Below are positions 28,031 to 43,600 of a stretch of DNA of 64,000 bases, in pieces. Under the pieces are notes generated by a model. The model was not told where the DNA came from. It did not search any database and was given only the letters and a program-made list of their open reading frames with translations. Position 1 is the stretch's first letter; each line of letters opens with the position of its first letter. The translations under genes and the position numbers were made by a program. Source of the stretch: Ptiloglossa arizonensis (Eukaryota > Arthropoda > Insecta > Hymenoptera > Colletidae). Location of the stretch: positions 7,732,673-7,796,672 of the forward strand of contig NC_135061.1 of assembly GCF_051014685.1 (NCBI RefSeq), written 5' to 3'.

Positions 28031-29433
28031 ATTATCCCTAACTCTCACAACTGACAGACATTGTAAACGTCCAAAGACGTTTCTATCTTGTTGACTACTT
28101 CGAAGCGTATATTGTATCCATTGTCTCATAGAGAATAAAAAAAGAGTCGGCACAAGATAATTTCCTAGTGCGTTCTCACTCGCTGTCTTCCAGATCTCCA
28201 AATTATTCGCGATCTCATCGGCTTCATAATCTGAGAACACTTGTGTGTTTCGAGTCGTAGATTCTAAGAAAGATAGCAACTTGAAACCCCAAGTGTTTCC
28301 AAACCTCGAGAATCTGAAATCCTCGTGATTCCTTCGTATTTTGATTCGAGAAGATTCAAATCCCTACGACCGAGTACTCCGAAAACTTTGAACACCCGGT
28401 GAACGATTACTCGCGATCTCGACAAGTGGTGAAGGGACAATACAATTTTTTCACGTTCGAGAAAGAATCGTACAGCAAAATAAAAATAATATGATATGTA
28501 TAATATTAGATAAACACGTGCTAATTCGTCAAACAAATCTCGACTTTGATTACAGATCACGCGTGCTATCGACAAAAAATGATTTCATCCGATGAATCCG
28601 GTATGTATCATCCAAAGATTGTATTCTCCCATCTGCATTTGTATACACAATTGTAATGCACGCGTTAGTCGCCCATAGACACGTTCGACGTTCACGACCT
28701 GCGGATTCCTTTGATTTTGCGAAATGTGCACTTTCCGTGTATACAATATGTCGTCGAAAAAAATGACGAAGCTATTTCATACTCACGATTACGTTTATTT
28801 CCTTCGCCTACAGGGACAGTCGGAACGAAGCTAAAAGAGAAAGGAAGGTTGAAAGAAACTCCATGTCGAACGTAGACATTCATCAAGTGTCCGACTTGGC
28901 AAATCGTGCCATAGGTGTGCAAGATGGAATGTAAATAAAACAATTAAGAGCACGGCCAACGTCGTGCCGATGGAGGTGAAAACGAAGGCGGACGGAAACT
29001 CAGAGATCGGCAATTCGAAACAACCTTTCGCGATACTTTCTCCTTCAAGCGATACGAAAACGCGAAAGCAACTGCGAAACTACGCATTTCACCTAGCAAG
29101 CGTCGAAAAAAACCATTCAACGTTTATTGTATTCGATATTATACCGGGCATATTCTATATTACAGTGTCACGAGTCGAGACAACCGAGATAAGCGAGCTT
29201 CGCTTACGCGTACGTTCTTCTAGGAATTTCAATATCCATGTTCTACCAACAGAATGTGGTCTCTATATATATATATATCTGATCTTACTAGGTACTCAAA
29301 TACTCGATAACAAGATGGAAATAAATTGTACGATCTTCGGAAAGTACAGCAAAGCCTCCATTATTCTGTAACAGGCAATGACAACAATCGTGATACATCG
29401 GTATCGGTTTCGGTTTCGGTTCTGGTTACGACA

Positions 29434-29562
29434 TAATATTATATCGATTCTGTATATTATACCAGTTCCATACAATACTATATCGGTTCCGTATAATATT
29501 ATACCAGTTCCATACAATATTCTACCGATTCTGCATAATATTATATCAGTTCCGTATTATAT
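29434..29562 (+). repeat. Degenerate ~21-bp tandem repeat
   Basis: About six copies of a 19-23-base unit alternating between ATAATATTATATCGrTTC-like and ATTATACCAGTTCCATAC-like halves, preceded by a short CGGTTT hexamer run at 29402-29424. The VPYNTI-like peptide string in one frame is a product of the period. Confidence 0.75.
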
Positions 29563-30822
29563 CAATGCAGAAAGAATTGAATGGAAAGATAGAACGATAG
29601 CACGTAAGACCGATACATAGGTGTCTGTTAGAGAATCACTGTACCTAGCGTAACCTAGATCCAAAAGTGCTTCACAAATTTTTAATAGGCACCAATGGTG
29701 TACAGAGGTGTATACATTGTGAGGAAAACTAGTTTCAAGTTCTAATAAAAAAATTTGGTACGAATTTGTCGAGCGTTTCATCGGTTATTAGCCAAAGAGC
29801 CAATAACTGAGCTCCAAGATACGGAGATACTAATTGTTCGATCGATTATGAACGGAAACAGCCAAATATCCAGTTTCAAAGATACCAAATAATCGTCTAA
29901 TTAATTATTATTCGATCGTCGATGACGCTTTTGGTTGAATACAAAAGCGATCTATTCGTTCGAGTTTTTTGCATTTGTTTAATACTTTGGCCGAGTCATC
30001 TTGCAGATTCTTTAACGATCAAAAGTTCATCTTCTTTCGCAAGTTTAGCATTTCTTTTGCCAAACGAAAGTTAATAAAGAAATAATACCACTCGCATTAC
30101 ATATCGCGTAAAATACACATTCCGGTTTAACATTATTATTTATAATTTTCGAAACAGCATTGCTAGAAATAAAAAGCTGCATCCAATTATTTATTTTTAT
30201 TTCCTAAACCAAACTTTTCGTAATAATTATCGAAACTTTCGCTCGTCTGGAAAGTGTGCAGACAATATTGTAAAACTGTCCTCGATCGATCGTACTCTCG
30301 AGAAACCAACAAACAAAGTCCTCCAACGCTACTCCCTGCTCATGGTTTATACGTTTATCGGTTCGAAGCAACTGATAAAAAACCGTTTACATCGCAAAGG
30401 GTCAGGTCCGCCCCGAATGAATTATTTCAGGGCCCCCTGTCCGGAAAGGGGCGATCTCCGTCCATCGAACATTGTCCGTTTACGATTTCAAGAGACGCGG
30501 CTCGCGATCATCAGATCGTTGAGATAAGCGGGGTCGGCGGTTCGACGGCGTCAACCTCAGCGGAGGAATTGTCGCTGATAAGGAACGGTTTAGGCCAATC
30601 AGCGGCGGCATATCCGATCGCTGGTACGAAAGCGATTTCGTAGCTTGCCGACTCGGGGTACTCGCGAGTGAAGCGACAGTGTTGCTCGGCGCTCCGTTGC
30701 GCGTCCCTGCTGCTTTTCTGCGCGGTCGCGTAACGTTTCTCCTCGACGACGCAGCTGCGCGTGCCACTGAGAGACGAACGATCCCTGAAAAATGTTGCTC
30801 CGTTGCTGACCGAAACGAAACA

Positions 30823-30883
30823 GCGACGCGACGCAACGCGACGCAACGCAACGGAACGCAACGCAACGCGACGCGACGCAACG
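30823..30883 (+). repeat. (ACGCA)n pentamer tract
   Basis: About 12 pentamers of ACGCA/ACGCG with one ACGGA variant. Confidence 0.88.
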
Positions 30884-33800
30884 GCCCGGTGACACACGAT
30901 GCCTGGCAAGATCCTGGTGTTCGACTACTTCTAAATGACCAATTGTCCAACAACAACCATTGACAGAATACCATCGTGGATAAAGACAGATTTCGAACGA
31001 ACCTCCTCCGAGTAAAGGATGCACAACATAAACGGTAGGAGTCTGTTACTTTCGAAGTATATACGCTTGACGGTTACCAAGGTTTCTTGTGTTCGGTGAT
31101 GGGACTCCACAGAATGGGACCACCATACTTTGGACGGTGCGTAAGTTTTTCAACGAGGTGATTGATTCTCAAGGGAGGAATTACAAACCATCGAAATTCT
31201 ACCCCAATTCTTTCGATACACTCGAACCTTGGAACCCAGAACTCCCAAGATCCGAGAATCGAATCTTTGAATCTGAAGGATGATCGAGAATTCAGCGCTA
31301 GCTTTGCTATTCCGTCTACAAGCTACGAAACGACATTCGTTTTACTTTATATCTTTAGCGATTGTACGTCCGTTTTTTCGTGCGGCGAAAAGTCGCTCGT
31401 CTGCATCGGACCTTAGAATTTATAAGCTTGTAGACAGTTTGCGGTTCGAAGAGAAAACAACTCGATTGTGAGAAGATTTCGGGATTCACGTAATGTCGGA
31501 CGAATCGACGATCCAAGTTTTTAGGATTCTGTGGCTTGAAATCCGGAGCTCGAACAATTCGAAGGATCGAGAACTCTCGAACTCTAAATCTGAGGAAGGA
31601 AAATTTGAAATCAAATATAGGTGACGAGTCTAGGACCGCAACGAACTTAACATTTTCATACCGTGTCGTGAACCCTAGTATGTGCTATCGTACACATAGC
31701 TTAATTATCTATGTATACACACGGGTCACAGGAGTTGTAAGTTTATCGAACACAGCGATCAATGAATCATATTCGCGACACCGGTAGAAATAAGCGGTTT
31801 GTTTACGAGCAGCCGGTTCCAGGTTTAAAAGTAGCGGTGAAACTTTCTTCGATGTCAATCGTCGAGCAGTCTCCGCGATCGCTCGACGTTGCAACAACGC
31901 TGGGCGATGACCGAGATCGATGATCCGAATGAGAACGATATTTGAAATTTTCTTCGAGGTCAGCGTGGCTAGACAAATAACGAACGTGAATATTTCTGCA
32001 TCGCTTCGCTCGGAATACCGACCACCTGTACGAATAACCGTGAAACGTAACATTTAGAGACACCGTAAACATAACGAAATCTCACGAATCGGAGCGAATC
32101 TACTCATCACTACGAAGCCAAGTTATCGTGTATTCTGTGCGACGTCGTTTCAGATAATAGTAAGAATATTGTATCTCGAATTTACATTCGATCATATTTC
32201 GGATTAGACGAATTTGTAATACATATCGAGATACGATAATGTAATTTGTAAGAACAAGTTGTTGATTTAAAAGTTTATCAAAACTGATGAAATTGATTCG
32301 AGATTTGATTTTGTGACACGTTTTTCCAGCGTGGCATACAATGTGATACATTTTTTATTGCCTGCAAGTATCGACTGAGCGCTGCATTCCAGTATTCAAA
32401 TTTCTCGTTTGCGCAACTTTTAGCGCAACGTAACAACTTGCATGCTCGTAAGATAGTCGAGTTTTTACTCGAAGTAAAACTCGAAGTAAATTAGAAAGCG
32501 AAATAAACTATTAAATATTTGTCGAGACTTCAGAAATCGCTCGAGAATTATATCTCGCTCCTTTTTTCTCTTCGTACACTATTTTTCTCTTTAAACTGTG
32601 CAAAATAATATCTTGGACGATAATTTCAATGTGAGTAATCGATCATAGAAAAGAATCTATTTTCAACAGTTGTTTACATACGATTAGACGGTTCGCGAGT
32701 TTGCGATTCCACGATTTCTTTTCAAGAGATCTATTTTCTTTTCAAACAGAAGCGTCTAAAAATGTTCAAATCTAACGATTCTGTCAAGTACCGTCATTCC
32801 TTCGAAACAATTCGTCAATTAAAATCAACCGTCGCGTTCGTAACGAACAAATTTATTGAGCAGCATTTTCGACTCCACCGATACTTGACAGATTATTGTC
32901 AGTAACGCTCGGATGATACGAATTTACCAGTTTTGCACAGTTTGTACGATTTTTTTTAAATATTTTAAATAAATCTTAACGAGAATTAAATTTGATATAA
33001 AAAAGTTAAATATATTTTTTCTCTACTTCTACTAATAACGAAAAAAAAACTAAACGTAATCTTATTCGTCGCATATTTAAATCACATTTCTTTCACTCGA
33101 GTTACTTGGGTGAAAAAACATGAAAACAATAGCCGTTTTAAACTAGTTATTCTCTTCGATTAAAATGGTATTAAAGTGATGCGTCGGGAAATATTGTGAT
33201 GTATTCGTCTCTGTTTAATTTTACAAGAGAAAAAGCCAAGGTATAATACTTAATTTAACATTGTTTCGAATGCGTACATGCGTGCATAGATAATTCTGAA
33301 AATGTCGATTCTTTTCATCGTGTAATCTTGGCGGTATTAAGTGAAATCCCTTTATCGGGAGAAAACTGCAACGATATATGTACATATGTAGATACATAGC
33401 GCGATCATCACACCCGTGCTGACGACATTGCTAGAAATCAATGCGCAATACGTTTTCATGAAATCCGTTTGTCGGGGAACCGTAATATCGTTTGAGATAA
33501 TCCGATATGAATAACGAACATCTCCGTTATCAAGGCATCTAAGCAAACTGCATGGTTACAAATAACAACTTCACACGCGAAAGATTACGATTCATTATCG
33601 TCTGTGAATATATGATTAAATTTTGTCCAATGACGTCGTACGTTCCTATCTTTTTACGAATCGACGACATTTTCACGCCTATGCGTTCGTTTTATCGGAC
33701 TTACAAAGCACATGGAGGTCCAATTCCAGATAACCCCAAAGGTTAAACACTGCCGACGAGCATCTTTTGCAGGTCAAGTAGTTTTCCTTCTAGTCCGTCA

Positions 33801-36800
33801 TTGAATAAGAGAACATAATAAACCTTTACACCTGCATATTTTTATCGTACCTGAAGCATAGATGTTTTATTCCTTTATTTATATTATTTAACTTCTTCGT
33901 GACACAAATGTAAATTGTACAGACGCACGAATAAAGGGTGGATAAAACAAGAGTTAATATGTCGTAAATGTGTAAAAAAACTAGGTGCAACTGAAATAAA
34001 ACCTAATCTCAATACAGATACGTTATTCGGAATCAAGTGAAACGTTTCGAACGAGTGAATTTATTTGCGTCGTTTCTCTTTATTCGATTTCAAAGTCGAA
34101 TAAAGTGATATTTATAGTTGGCAAAATGGCAATCTTATACGTGTGCAAATTGTTGACCGTCGAACGTCCTTGAACAAAAAAAGACACATTTGTTCGCAAA
34201 TAACGATTATTAATATTAATATTTTTTAGAGAGAAAAGAAAAACTCTTTTTAAACTTCGTGCGTACCCAATATACGTAACGACGTACGGTTACGATTGAT
34301 CTTAAGATTTCAGCACATTCGTTCGAAAATAACGATTACTAATTTTAATCTATTTCAAAGAAAAGAAACATTTTCAAGTTTCGTTCGTAAAATCGGTTCT
34401 CATGTTTCACGGTACAACGTCGCACTCTCGTAAATTTAATTGTGTTCTAAAATTCAAGACCGATCGTTTTCCTTTTTCTTTCGTTTTCCTCTTAACGTGG
34501 AAAAGGACGGTCTGGATTCACAGTGAGTCGTTGATAATAGCGTCGCTAATAATTTTTCGCCAGAAACGGCGATAATTTCGTCGAAACGTACGTCAGGGAC
34601 GAGTCACTGGATTATTATAGATTTCGAAAAGTTCAAACGGCTGTTCGCCTTTTCGGCGCGACGCGTCGTTCTAAATGCAGGAATCGCGTCAGCGAGACAA
34701 CGAGTAACTAGAATACTATATGAGAGAATTTTCATCGCTGTTGTCCGTTCGAAAACAGTACGGCGATCGTGTCTCTCGTCTGTCTTTCGACGACGCGCGT
34801 TCGAATTTTCGAATCGCAGATCGATCGTTGTCCTGATTTGACGCCGAAATCGTAACATCTGGCCTAAATACGATGAAAAAAACACTGATAAGGAAAACGA
34901 AAACACGTCCTTACGTTACGTGAAATTAATCGACACTCCTTGTTTGAGAACCGAGAATCTTCATCGAACTTTTTCGAGCGATGTACATATCTTAATCTTG
35001 ATCTTGCGATAGGAATTATAATTCGTTGCAAAGATAATTCCGCTATTTTAACGGAACAGATATAACCGATAATATCTGTCTTTTGTGTTTCTCGAGATAT
35101 CAGAAACGTCAGTGCGGAGAAATCGATATTTACAAAACGATAGAAAATTTCCCTTTATTCCCTATCTTTTGTGTATTCGAGATTAATTTTAAATCGATGC
35201 AGGAAATCATAGGAAGCTTCCCTCTCGTAGGATACGCAGAATCGTACTATATATTATGTGAACACGTATGAAAAGAATTGATCGAAAATGTGAAATAAAC
35301 CTTTTTCGCGGAAACTTTCGTTTCGAAGAAAATTGTTTTGGAAAATGCGCGGGAAATCGAAACAGAGGCATCTTTTTATGGAAAAAATGGTGTGTATATA
35401 ATTTTTATTCGTTTTTCTTTTTTCCACAAAGAACCACTTAGATGGCTTCGAACGATCGTTATCATCGATTTACTCAAAATAGTACGAAGGGTTGAAGGTC
35501 ACCGCAGATTATTTTAGATAGACGATAGATAAAAAAATCTTCCAAGCGGTAGATTCTTAAAGTTTTCAACTACTCGATTGCGAAAGTGTTAATTGGACGG
35601 TCAGACTCGATTACCGAGCCAGAAGTATAGTATAACAGAGTCTCGTCTTTCGGTTGTACTCTTTCGCGAACCGCGACCAAATGTTCAAGATGCTCTCAAT
35701 GAAACACCACCACAGCGACATTGAACTGATGTTAGATAATATTCATTTTTAAAACTCGTCGCAAGTTGTCAGCTAAGGGCAATCAATGTTTATGATCGTG
35801 GACGAAAACGGCTACTGATCTTACATAACGTTTCTCATGTGCAGACTCGTGGATTGAATCGAGTCCGGTGAAATTGGCTTCGACGCAAAGTCCTAGATGT
35901 ATCTAATTTCCATGTGTCGTATCATCGGCCAATGGAACGTAATTGAAAAACGAACCGCTCACTTTTGTCGCTGTCTGCGTCGGATGTTCCTTGGTGCAGA
36001 ATTGACAACAGATTGAATGAATCTATACCGAAAACGGGTATAGGCAAGCAATTAATTAACAATCATCGACACTGAGAAACGTTTGTACGAAACATGTTCA
36101 GATAGCCGACGCCCATAGTACATACCTACGGCGAACGAGAAACGGTTATCAATTAACCGGAAATTCTGCTACTTCTGGTTCGGAAAAAATTGATGACGCA
36201 ACCTCTCGACGAGCAATGTTTGTCCAGGAACCGAACGCTTCTTCCTCTTTGCGTAATTCACGATGTTCACCTTACATAAGTTCCGCTATCCCTCTCGAAG
36301 TAATTACGACACTCGAATCGACAGACGGCGTATAAAAAATTTCCACTCTTAAACGTTGCGATGTCCAACAAGATAAGGGAAATCGAAGCGAGGCAAACAA
36401 TACCAAGTGCTCGTACAAGATCCGACTATTGTTAACTTTTTTCTATTTCTTCTCGTTTAACGCACTTTCCATTGAAAAGCGATCGGTAACTATTTTTAAT
36501 CGTCTTTCGTTATCTGTGCTCGTTAACCCTATGCAGACTTTCCGAATCTTGATCGATCCTACTTACTTTGCTTTCTTCGATTATCAGCGTTTGTTCGATC
36601 TAATTATGACAATCTTATTCGCGCGTAAATTGCTGTGTTATTTGAAAAATATGATAAAACCAAGAAACGATGTTTCCGATTTCCACCAAATTACGTCCTA
36701 ACTGGCATACAGAAGACTCGGTAAGACTTGTAAGAGAACTTGCATGTTTTACCTGAACAAGAAGGTCAGTCGCTAATTTATATTTTCAAATATACTTCCA

Positions 36801-38867
36801 CGAAAAACATCGAAACTTCAATAACGAAAATAATAACGATGGGGGCTGGGAATAATAAATTGATTTCTATAATAAGAATAGTTATTTATTAGTTGCAATC
36901 GGCAATAAGAAATTTCGATTCTAATTGCCAATCCAATCGCCATTTGACCAAAGATAATTGTGCGTTCTGGTTCCGATGGCAAACGGTAGTAAGTTTCCAT
37001 TTTTAATCGACTCGAAGTGAACTTTCTCACGTCCAGACGACACCGATTTGAATAAAGAAAAAAACGAGTACCTGTGTTATATTACAAACGTCGAACAAAC
37101 CGAGGATGATCCCCACCAATCGGGCGAGAGTTAGGTGCGAATGCTTTAGACGGCCGGCACGTGCTGGCCGGAGCAGCGGTAAGAGTTACTCCGAACCGAG
37201 TAACGAGCACGAGCTCTTCGACCCGTTCAATACTCCGATGGGCCACGAGAGGAAGAGAAAGAGAGGGAGGAGAGACGAGATCACGAGGTCGCCGAGGCGG
37301 GTGAACCGCTCGATTTGCCTGGGTTTTGACGCCGCGAACCTAAATAGATGTACCTGCTGACTAATCAGAGGGCATCGACGAATCGTCGCGAAAACGACCA
37401 CATGCGTTTCAAGTCCCATGCAATTAACAGGGTCGTACCAATGCCACGGAAGGGGATTCGGTGGGAAGAAATGAGTCACGAGCAACGACATCGTCGTAGG
37501 TCGAGGCAAAACCGGCTGGTAGGGATATCTCAGGCACGACATCTGCGAACCTGGCGCCACGGAGCTTAACGTTACCTCCCGGGGTTACCGGAATTACGCA
37601 ATCGAAGGAGTGGATCACTCGTCGCGATCGAGAAGCAAATATTGACACCGTTCCGTGTCCGTCTTGGACAGTGTCTCGACGACTTTCTATTAACGTTTCG
37701 TCCAAGTTGCTCCAATTGAAGACAATTATATCCGGTCGTCTTACATAACAAGCGTCCTCGATGTCTTTCGTTGAGACGGACGGCCGACAATTTCGAAATC
37801 CACGGTTCGTTTAAGAAGAACGAATTCGGAATTCCAGCTTCGAATAAACATTGCCGACACCGCGTATCGTTGTTCGCACGGGAATCGACTAACGCGCACG
37901 TCAACTTCCATCTCGAGGTTTCCCGAAACGTTGTCGAAGCGTAATCGTATCGTTGCACCCATCCTATCCAGATAAACGGGTCGAGACACGTGGAGTACCT
38001 GAAGCGGGGCAATGCAGGCTACGGCCCTGAACCGGGATTGGAAGCGAGCAGAGCGCAAGTCTTCTGCTAATGCCAAACGACTCCCTTAATACACTCGCGT
38101 CCGGAATCTCGTTGGTAATTGGGGCGAACGCTTGTGCCAGCTGTCGCATACTTGTCAGTGCTTCACGGGGATCGTGCGAACCGGTCGGATACGAGCCTCG
38201 TCGAAAAGATCGTACCCGAACAGCAAGCGAATTTGTCGACTGATCGGAAGCATCGTGTATTCAGAACAGAGCTTCGGAGCAACGGACTGGCTGGTCGCCA
38301 TCTTAGATCCATCGCGAGCACGTTGTGGAAAACGATCGTAGAAATTTCGCGGAATTCTGCGACTATCCGAGAAACGAATCATAGGAGGGATGCCACGAGG
38401 AAAGGTATCATTTTTCTTCGAACGTGAACGACTATAAAGATACAGTGCATGTCGACGCAGGCAGACACAGAGTGGGTGCTGCGAGCAAGAAAACAGCGTT
38501 CGTGTCGGTGCCACAGATGCGTGAAACGCAAGTGAAACGCCCGTGTGTAAAGTGACTTCTTGGAGGTGTGAGATTTTTTCTTTTCCGTTTCCTAATTTAT
38601 CGGAATCCAACGCGACAGAGCTGAACAGCGGCAGAGAGAAACGCTACGGGATCGTCATTATGAGCAAGATGCTAGGAATAAACTATTGCACCGTGTTCTC
38701 TGTACTTAGAAGTCCCGAAGAGGGTGAATCGTTTAAGCGGATCATCTGAAAGAACTGGTCGAACGAATAATTAACGATACATCGTGGAAAGAATAGGGTT
38801 TCATGTGTTGTTAACCGCGAGGACGATCGTCAGGATTCATTAGATAGATCACGAGATCGAGATCGAA

Positions 38868-38928
<61 letters not shown>

Positions 38929-38930
38929 AG
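38868..38930 (+). repeat. (GA)n microsatellite
   Basis: GA dinucleotide run with a few GAAA interruptions, about 1.7 kb upstream of the ATP13A start codon. Confidence 0.93.
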
Positions 38931-40221
38931 CGTTCAGTGCTAAAAAAAAAAGTGATCAAGTTCGTGAGTGCGAAACGCAAAGTGATCCATCATCGAGAGA
39001 ACTCGTGAAAGCGGTGCGATCATCTTCGAAAAAAGAACTCGCGTAGTTGACGCAATCTATTCCTATATATAGATCATCGACGAAATTTGCGAAATTGCGG
39101 GGGCGTACTTTACCGATAGACCACAAATCGTAATCTCTTTTTTCCTTCCGTACGCGGTTCGATCGATGGACTGTTATTTAATTCAAGGATCGAAAGTTTA
39201 TTCTCGAGACTGAACAATTTTGACATTATCGTGTACTCGATATAAGAATATTTCTACAAAAGTGATTTCCAACGCGATTCTTCGATCGTGAAATATACAC
39301 CGAGACACTACTACCGATAATAACGCGATCGATCGATCACTTATCGACCCGATTGTCGATAACGTAGATCTCTGTCGATTTACGATACTTTACAAGAGAT
39401 CTTGTACGAACCGAGTACAAGGGGTATCAACGAATCTCTCTCTGCCGCTCGAGACATCCGACGGCATCCCAAGATATCCTCATAACCCGTAATGTATTTG
39501 AGATCGCACGAACAGGCAGCACAAGGGAGGCACGAGCACACAAGAGAGGCGGTAGAAGCTGGTTGCGGAGCGAGGGGACGAAGTCACCTTGGATCGGCTG
39601 GGAGGTACAAGGGCAAGACGAAGACACTTCTGTTGGACTGCTGGGATCTCGAGATACCTCAGTTGCATCATCTGAGATCACCAGGCAGGGATTCCAAGCA
39701 GGCGTGCGTACGACGCGGTATGAGCGAAGGTGAACGAGCAGTCATCACGCTACGAATCGGCTGGCGAAAGCTCACTGATCCTGGCGACTGACACGAATCC
39801 AGGAACTCGGGGGCAGGTCCGAAACGATAGCATCAGTTGCTGTTTCATCGTCAACGTCCTCGTTGTCCTGCCGCTCTCCATCTCTTCGTTCTCGTGGAAA
39901 CGTCCGCGGCCCTCGACCCTCCGATAGGACATCGTAGCCCGAACCGCTGATCCTCCATGCCGGCCAAATGCAAGAAAACGCATCGTCGAGATCTACATCG
40001 AGGACTTTGAAGACGGACCGAAAAATGGCGGGGAATCGGTGTCGGTAGCAGACGGGGTTATTGCCTAGAGAAGCGATCACCTCGTCCTGCATTATTCCTA
40101 AAGGAACCGAGCCTGAATCGTTCCTTGGTCTCGGGTAGATTCCCGTTATCTCTCTTTCTCTCTTGTCACGAGTGCTCCAATCCTCCTCAATCTCCCTCTC
40201 GAGTCAGTTGACGAACTTTGC

Positions 40222-40303
40222 GTTGTTGTTGTTGTTGTTGTTGTTGTTGTTGCTGCTGCTGCTGCTGCTGCTCCTGCTGCTGCTGCTGCTGCTGCTGCTG
40301 TTG
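40222..40303 (+). repeat. (GTT)n(GCT)n compound trinucleotide tract
   Basis: Ten GTT units turn into about 17 GCT units with one CCT interruption. It sits 300 bases upstream of the ATP13A first coding exon, so it is either leader or promoter sequence. Confidence 0.9.
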
Positions 40304-40608
40304 TTCCTGTTCCGATTAATCGTCGAACAGACGACGACAGGGGTCCACGGGTGACCCATGGACAATAACTTGTAGTTGATAAGGATAGAGATGTAAAATG
40401 TAGTTGTGACACGACAACAGGATCAATTAGGACGAAGGACAAGAAACGACAAAAGGGATAACGCTGTCGTGATTAATCATCGCAAACATAGTATCCCCGC
40501 TGAGTAGCAATCAACCGCGAGACGCAGCAAACGGTTGTACCTGGTTAAAGAGAGAAGAGAATATTATTTTGTGCCGAGTCTCGTTTCTTTTCCCGTTGTA
40601 TAGTCATC

Positions 40609-43600
40609 ATGCCGCCCACACCGAGCAAATTGAACCTGAACTTCGCCAGAAATGCGTACAACGTGTTTGGAACACGCGGAACCAATACAGCCGCTGATCA
40701 CCAACGTGAACAGAAAACGGAGCTTCTGGAGGGTAAGAACTCGGAGAGTCGCCCGCTAAGATTATTTGGCAACGATTCGATGGAACTGTCCTTGACGATT
40801 TTGCAAAATGATACATCATTTGCCGTCCTAAATCTAGCGTCACAAATATTTCATTGATCGACGAAATTTATTAAACTTAAATAACGAACGCGTAAACTTC
40901 ATTTCTTTGCGTACCGATTCACAATATTACTTCCTCGCCCAAATTTTCATACAGCTACGTAAATAACGTTTCCATTGAAATTGCGACGATACTCGTCTTG
41001 TTTCAGATACCAGAGGAAACACGGGCATTCTCCGTTTGAAAAATGGCGTCGATTACATCAATCCGGGCGAAGAAGATCAGATGGAGATCTATGGGTAGGT
41101 AATCATTATGGCGCAACGATGAACGATATGCGACGACGTAAGTGACTCACGTGACTGCCATTTTTCAGCTTCAAGAGAAACAAACTTTTAACCGCAATTA
41201 CCTGGTTCCTAATCATCGCCACCGCAGGCCTTTTGAGACTGGTCTTTCACTGGGTACCGCGTCTGATGTTAATAGCCACTCATTCCAGATGTCGATTGGA
41301 AAACGCGGATACCGTCTTGCTCGTGGAGAAGTTTCAAGGAAAACACACGAGCTATTACGTGAAGAAATTGGAAACTTTGGCTGCTCAGGATGTGTTGTTA
41401 GTAACCTTTACGGTTTTTGTAAAATAGGGCAATCCATAAATAACCGCGTGAATAAATTGTCTATGAATATTCAAAGGAACAAACCCTTTGGTGGAGAGTC
41501 GTTGATGGATAACGAACCTTGGGTGGAGAATGGAAGTATGATAACCATCAAAGAAGTTAAGGAAGAGTACCCAACAGTCTCGCTGCACTTAACCGGTGGA
41601 CAATTCAAACGTAAGGATTTAAGACTTGGAAACAATATTAACAATTACTTTTCTCTATTATTCTTAATAATTGTATTTTTCGCGCAGAGGTTCCATCTAT
41701 CGTTCTTTTCCATTGCAAGAAGTTAACTTACATTTGGGATTCTGAAAGATCCGAGTTTCTGAAGCTTCGAGGTTTGGACGTCGGCGTGTTAACTTCAACG
41801 TTGCATCAGATGCAGGGACTGAATTACCAAGAACAGCACATGAGGTACATTACCCTAACAATGTATCTCTTAATCCGATTAATCTACGCGAGGTGTAAAA
41901 TAATAACGACGAATCTTTGTTCGCGTAGGCGCTGCGTTTACGGAAACAACGAGATCGTGATTCCAGTGAAAAGTATCTTGACGCTACTTTGCCTCGAAGT
42001 CCTTAATCCGTTCTACGTCTTCCAACTGTTTAGCTTTTTCCTCTGGGTTGCCGACAATTACTACTACTACGCTATAGTCATCTTGACTATGTCCAGCATC
42101 GGTATAATTATGGCAGTCTTCCAAACACGTCGGGTACGTTGTTATTCGTTCGTTTCTTGTATCGCGCTTCATAAAGGCTAGATTAATTCTCGAAGGATTC
42201 GTTTACAGAATCAGCAAAATCTACTGTCCACCGTTCACTCTTCCGACGTGGCGACGGTGATGAGAGATCGCGCGACAGGACAAACGACAACCGTGCCTAC
42301 CGAACGTCTGGTTCCCGGTGACATTTTAGTTATTCCATCTCACGGTTGTCTGATGCCATGCGACGCAGTGCTTCTAACCGGAAACTGTATTCTGAACGAG
42401 TCCATGCTCACCGGAGAATCAGTTCCCGTTACGAAGACACCTATCCCTTCGTCCAACGATATTACATACGATACCAAGGAACACGCAAGACACACGCTCT
42501 TCTGTGGTACCCGAGTTATTCAAACAAGATATTACGGCTCGGAAAAGGTGAATTAGGATTTCTTTGTTTTCGTTAGCCAACGTTTACAGGGCTTCGGGGC
42601 TTTGTGCTCAAGTAATCGTTTAATTGCAGGTCTTGGCTGTAGTCGTCAGGACAGGATTCAACACGAGTAAAGGTGGCCTAGTGAGGTCCATTATGTATCC
42701 ACCACCTGTAGACTTCAAGTTCGAACAAGATTCGTACAAATTTGTTATTCTGTTGGCTGGAATAGCCAGTGTCGGTGTGATTTATACTGTCGTGACGAAA
42801 GTCATGAAAGGTGTACAAAGTAATACCATCGCTTTGGAAGCTTTGGATTTGATCACGATCGTGGTACCACCAGCGCTACCAGCGGCCATGACCGTTGGTC
42901 GTCTAGTAGCTCAGCGTAGATTAGAGAGGAATAAGATTTATTGTACGAGTCCAAGGACGATCAATGTATCGGGATCGATCGATTGCATTTGCTTCGACAA
43001 AACTGGGACGCTGACCGAAGACGGCCTCGATATGTGGGGGGTGGTTCCCGGTCTCGATAAAAAGTTCCAATTACCTGTGAAAGATATCACGTCCTTGCCT
43101 CTGAACGACGTCCTCATCGGTATGGTAACATGCCACGGAATCACTATAATAGATAATCAACTGGTAGGAGATCCACTCGACTTAAAAATGTTCGAGTCTA
43201 CTGGTTGGACCCTGGAAGAACCCGAAGTATCCGATACGTCCAAGTTTTCAATGCTTTTCCCGACAGTGGTGCGACCACCGAAGGGTTCCAAATTGCTGAA
43301 AAAGTTGCCCAATGATATAAGACTCTCGCTCAGTCGACAAAACTCTATGTCTTCCGATGTGGTGGACAATATATCTTTGAATAACCTCGACGGCGCGTTG
43401 GCTGGCTCCACGACGGAATTGGGGGAACAGGGTTTAGAAATTGGAATCGTACGACTGTTTCCGTTTACGTCTACCCTTCAAAGAATGAGCGTGATCACAA
43501 GAACATTGGGTGCTAATCATTACGATCTCTACTGTAAAGGCAGTCCAGAAATGATATTGAGCCTCTCGAAAGCAGAGTCCAGTAAGTGGATCGACGAGTA

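Larger units (their letters stand above)
28031..40603. other. AT-rich non-coding interval upstream of the ATP13A gene
   Basis: I see no exon with recognisable protein similarity in these 12.5 kb. The 28-37 kb part is AT-rich and looks like intergenic or long-intron DNA. From about 37 to 40.6 kb CpG content rises, as expected near a promoter, and simple repeats appear. Noncoding leader exons of the ATP13A gene may lie in the last 2 kb, since its first coding exon is preceded by a good acceptor (TTTTCCCGTTGTATAG ending at 40603). Confidence 0.4.

Noticed and set aside
30254..30643. 129-codon plus-strand frame near the (ACGCA)n tract
   Set aside because: No recognisable domain; frames on both strands are equally open in this CpG-rich stretch.
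39427..39791. Overlapping plus and minus frames upstream of the ATP13A gene
   Set aside because: Neither has similarity or splice support; the region is more likely promoter or leader sequence.
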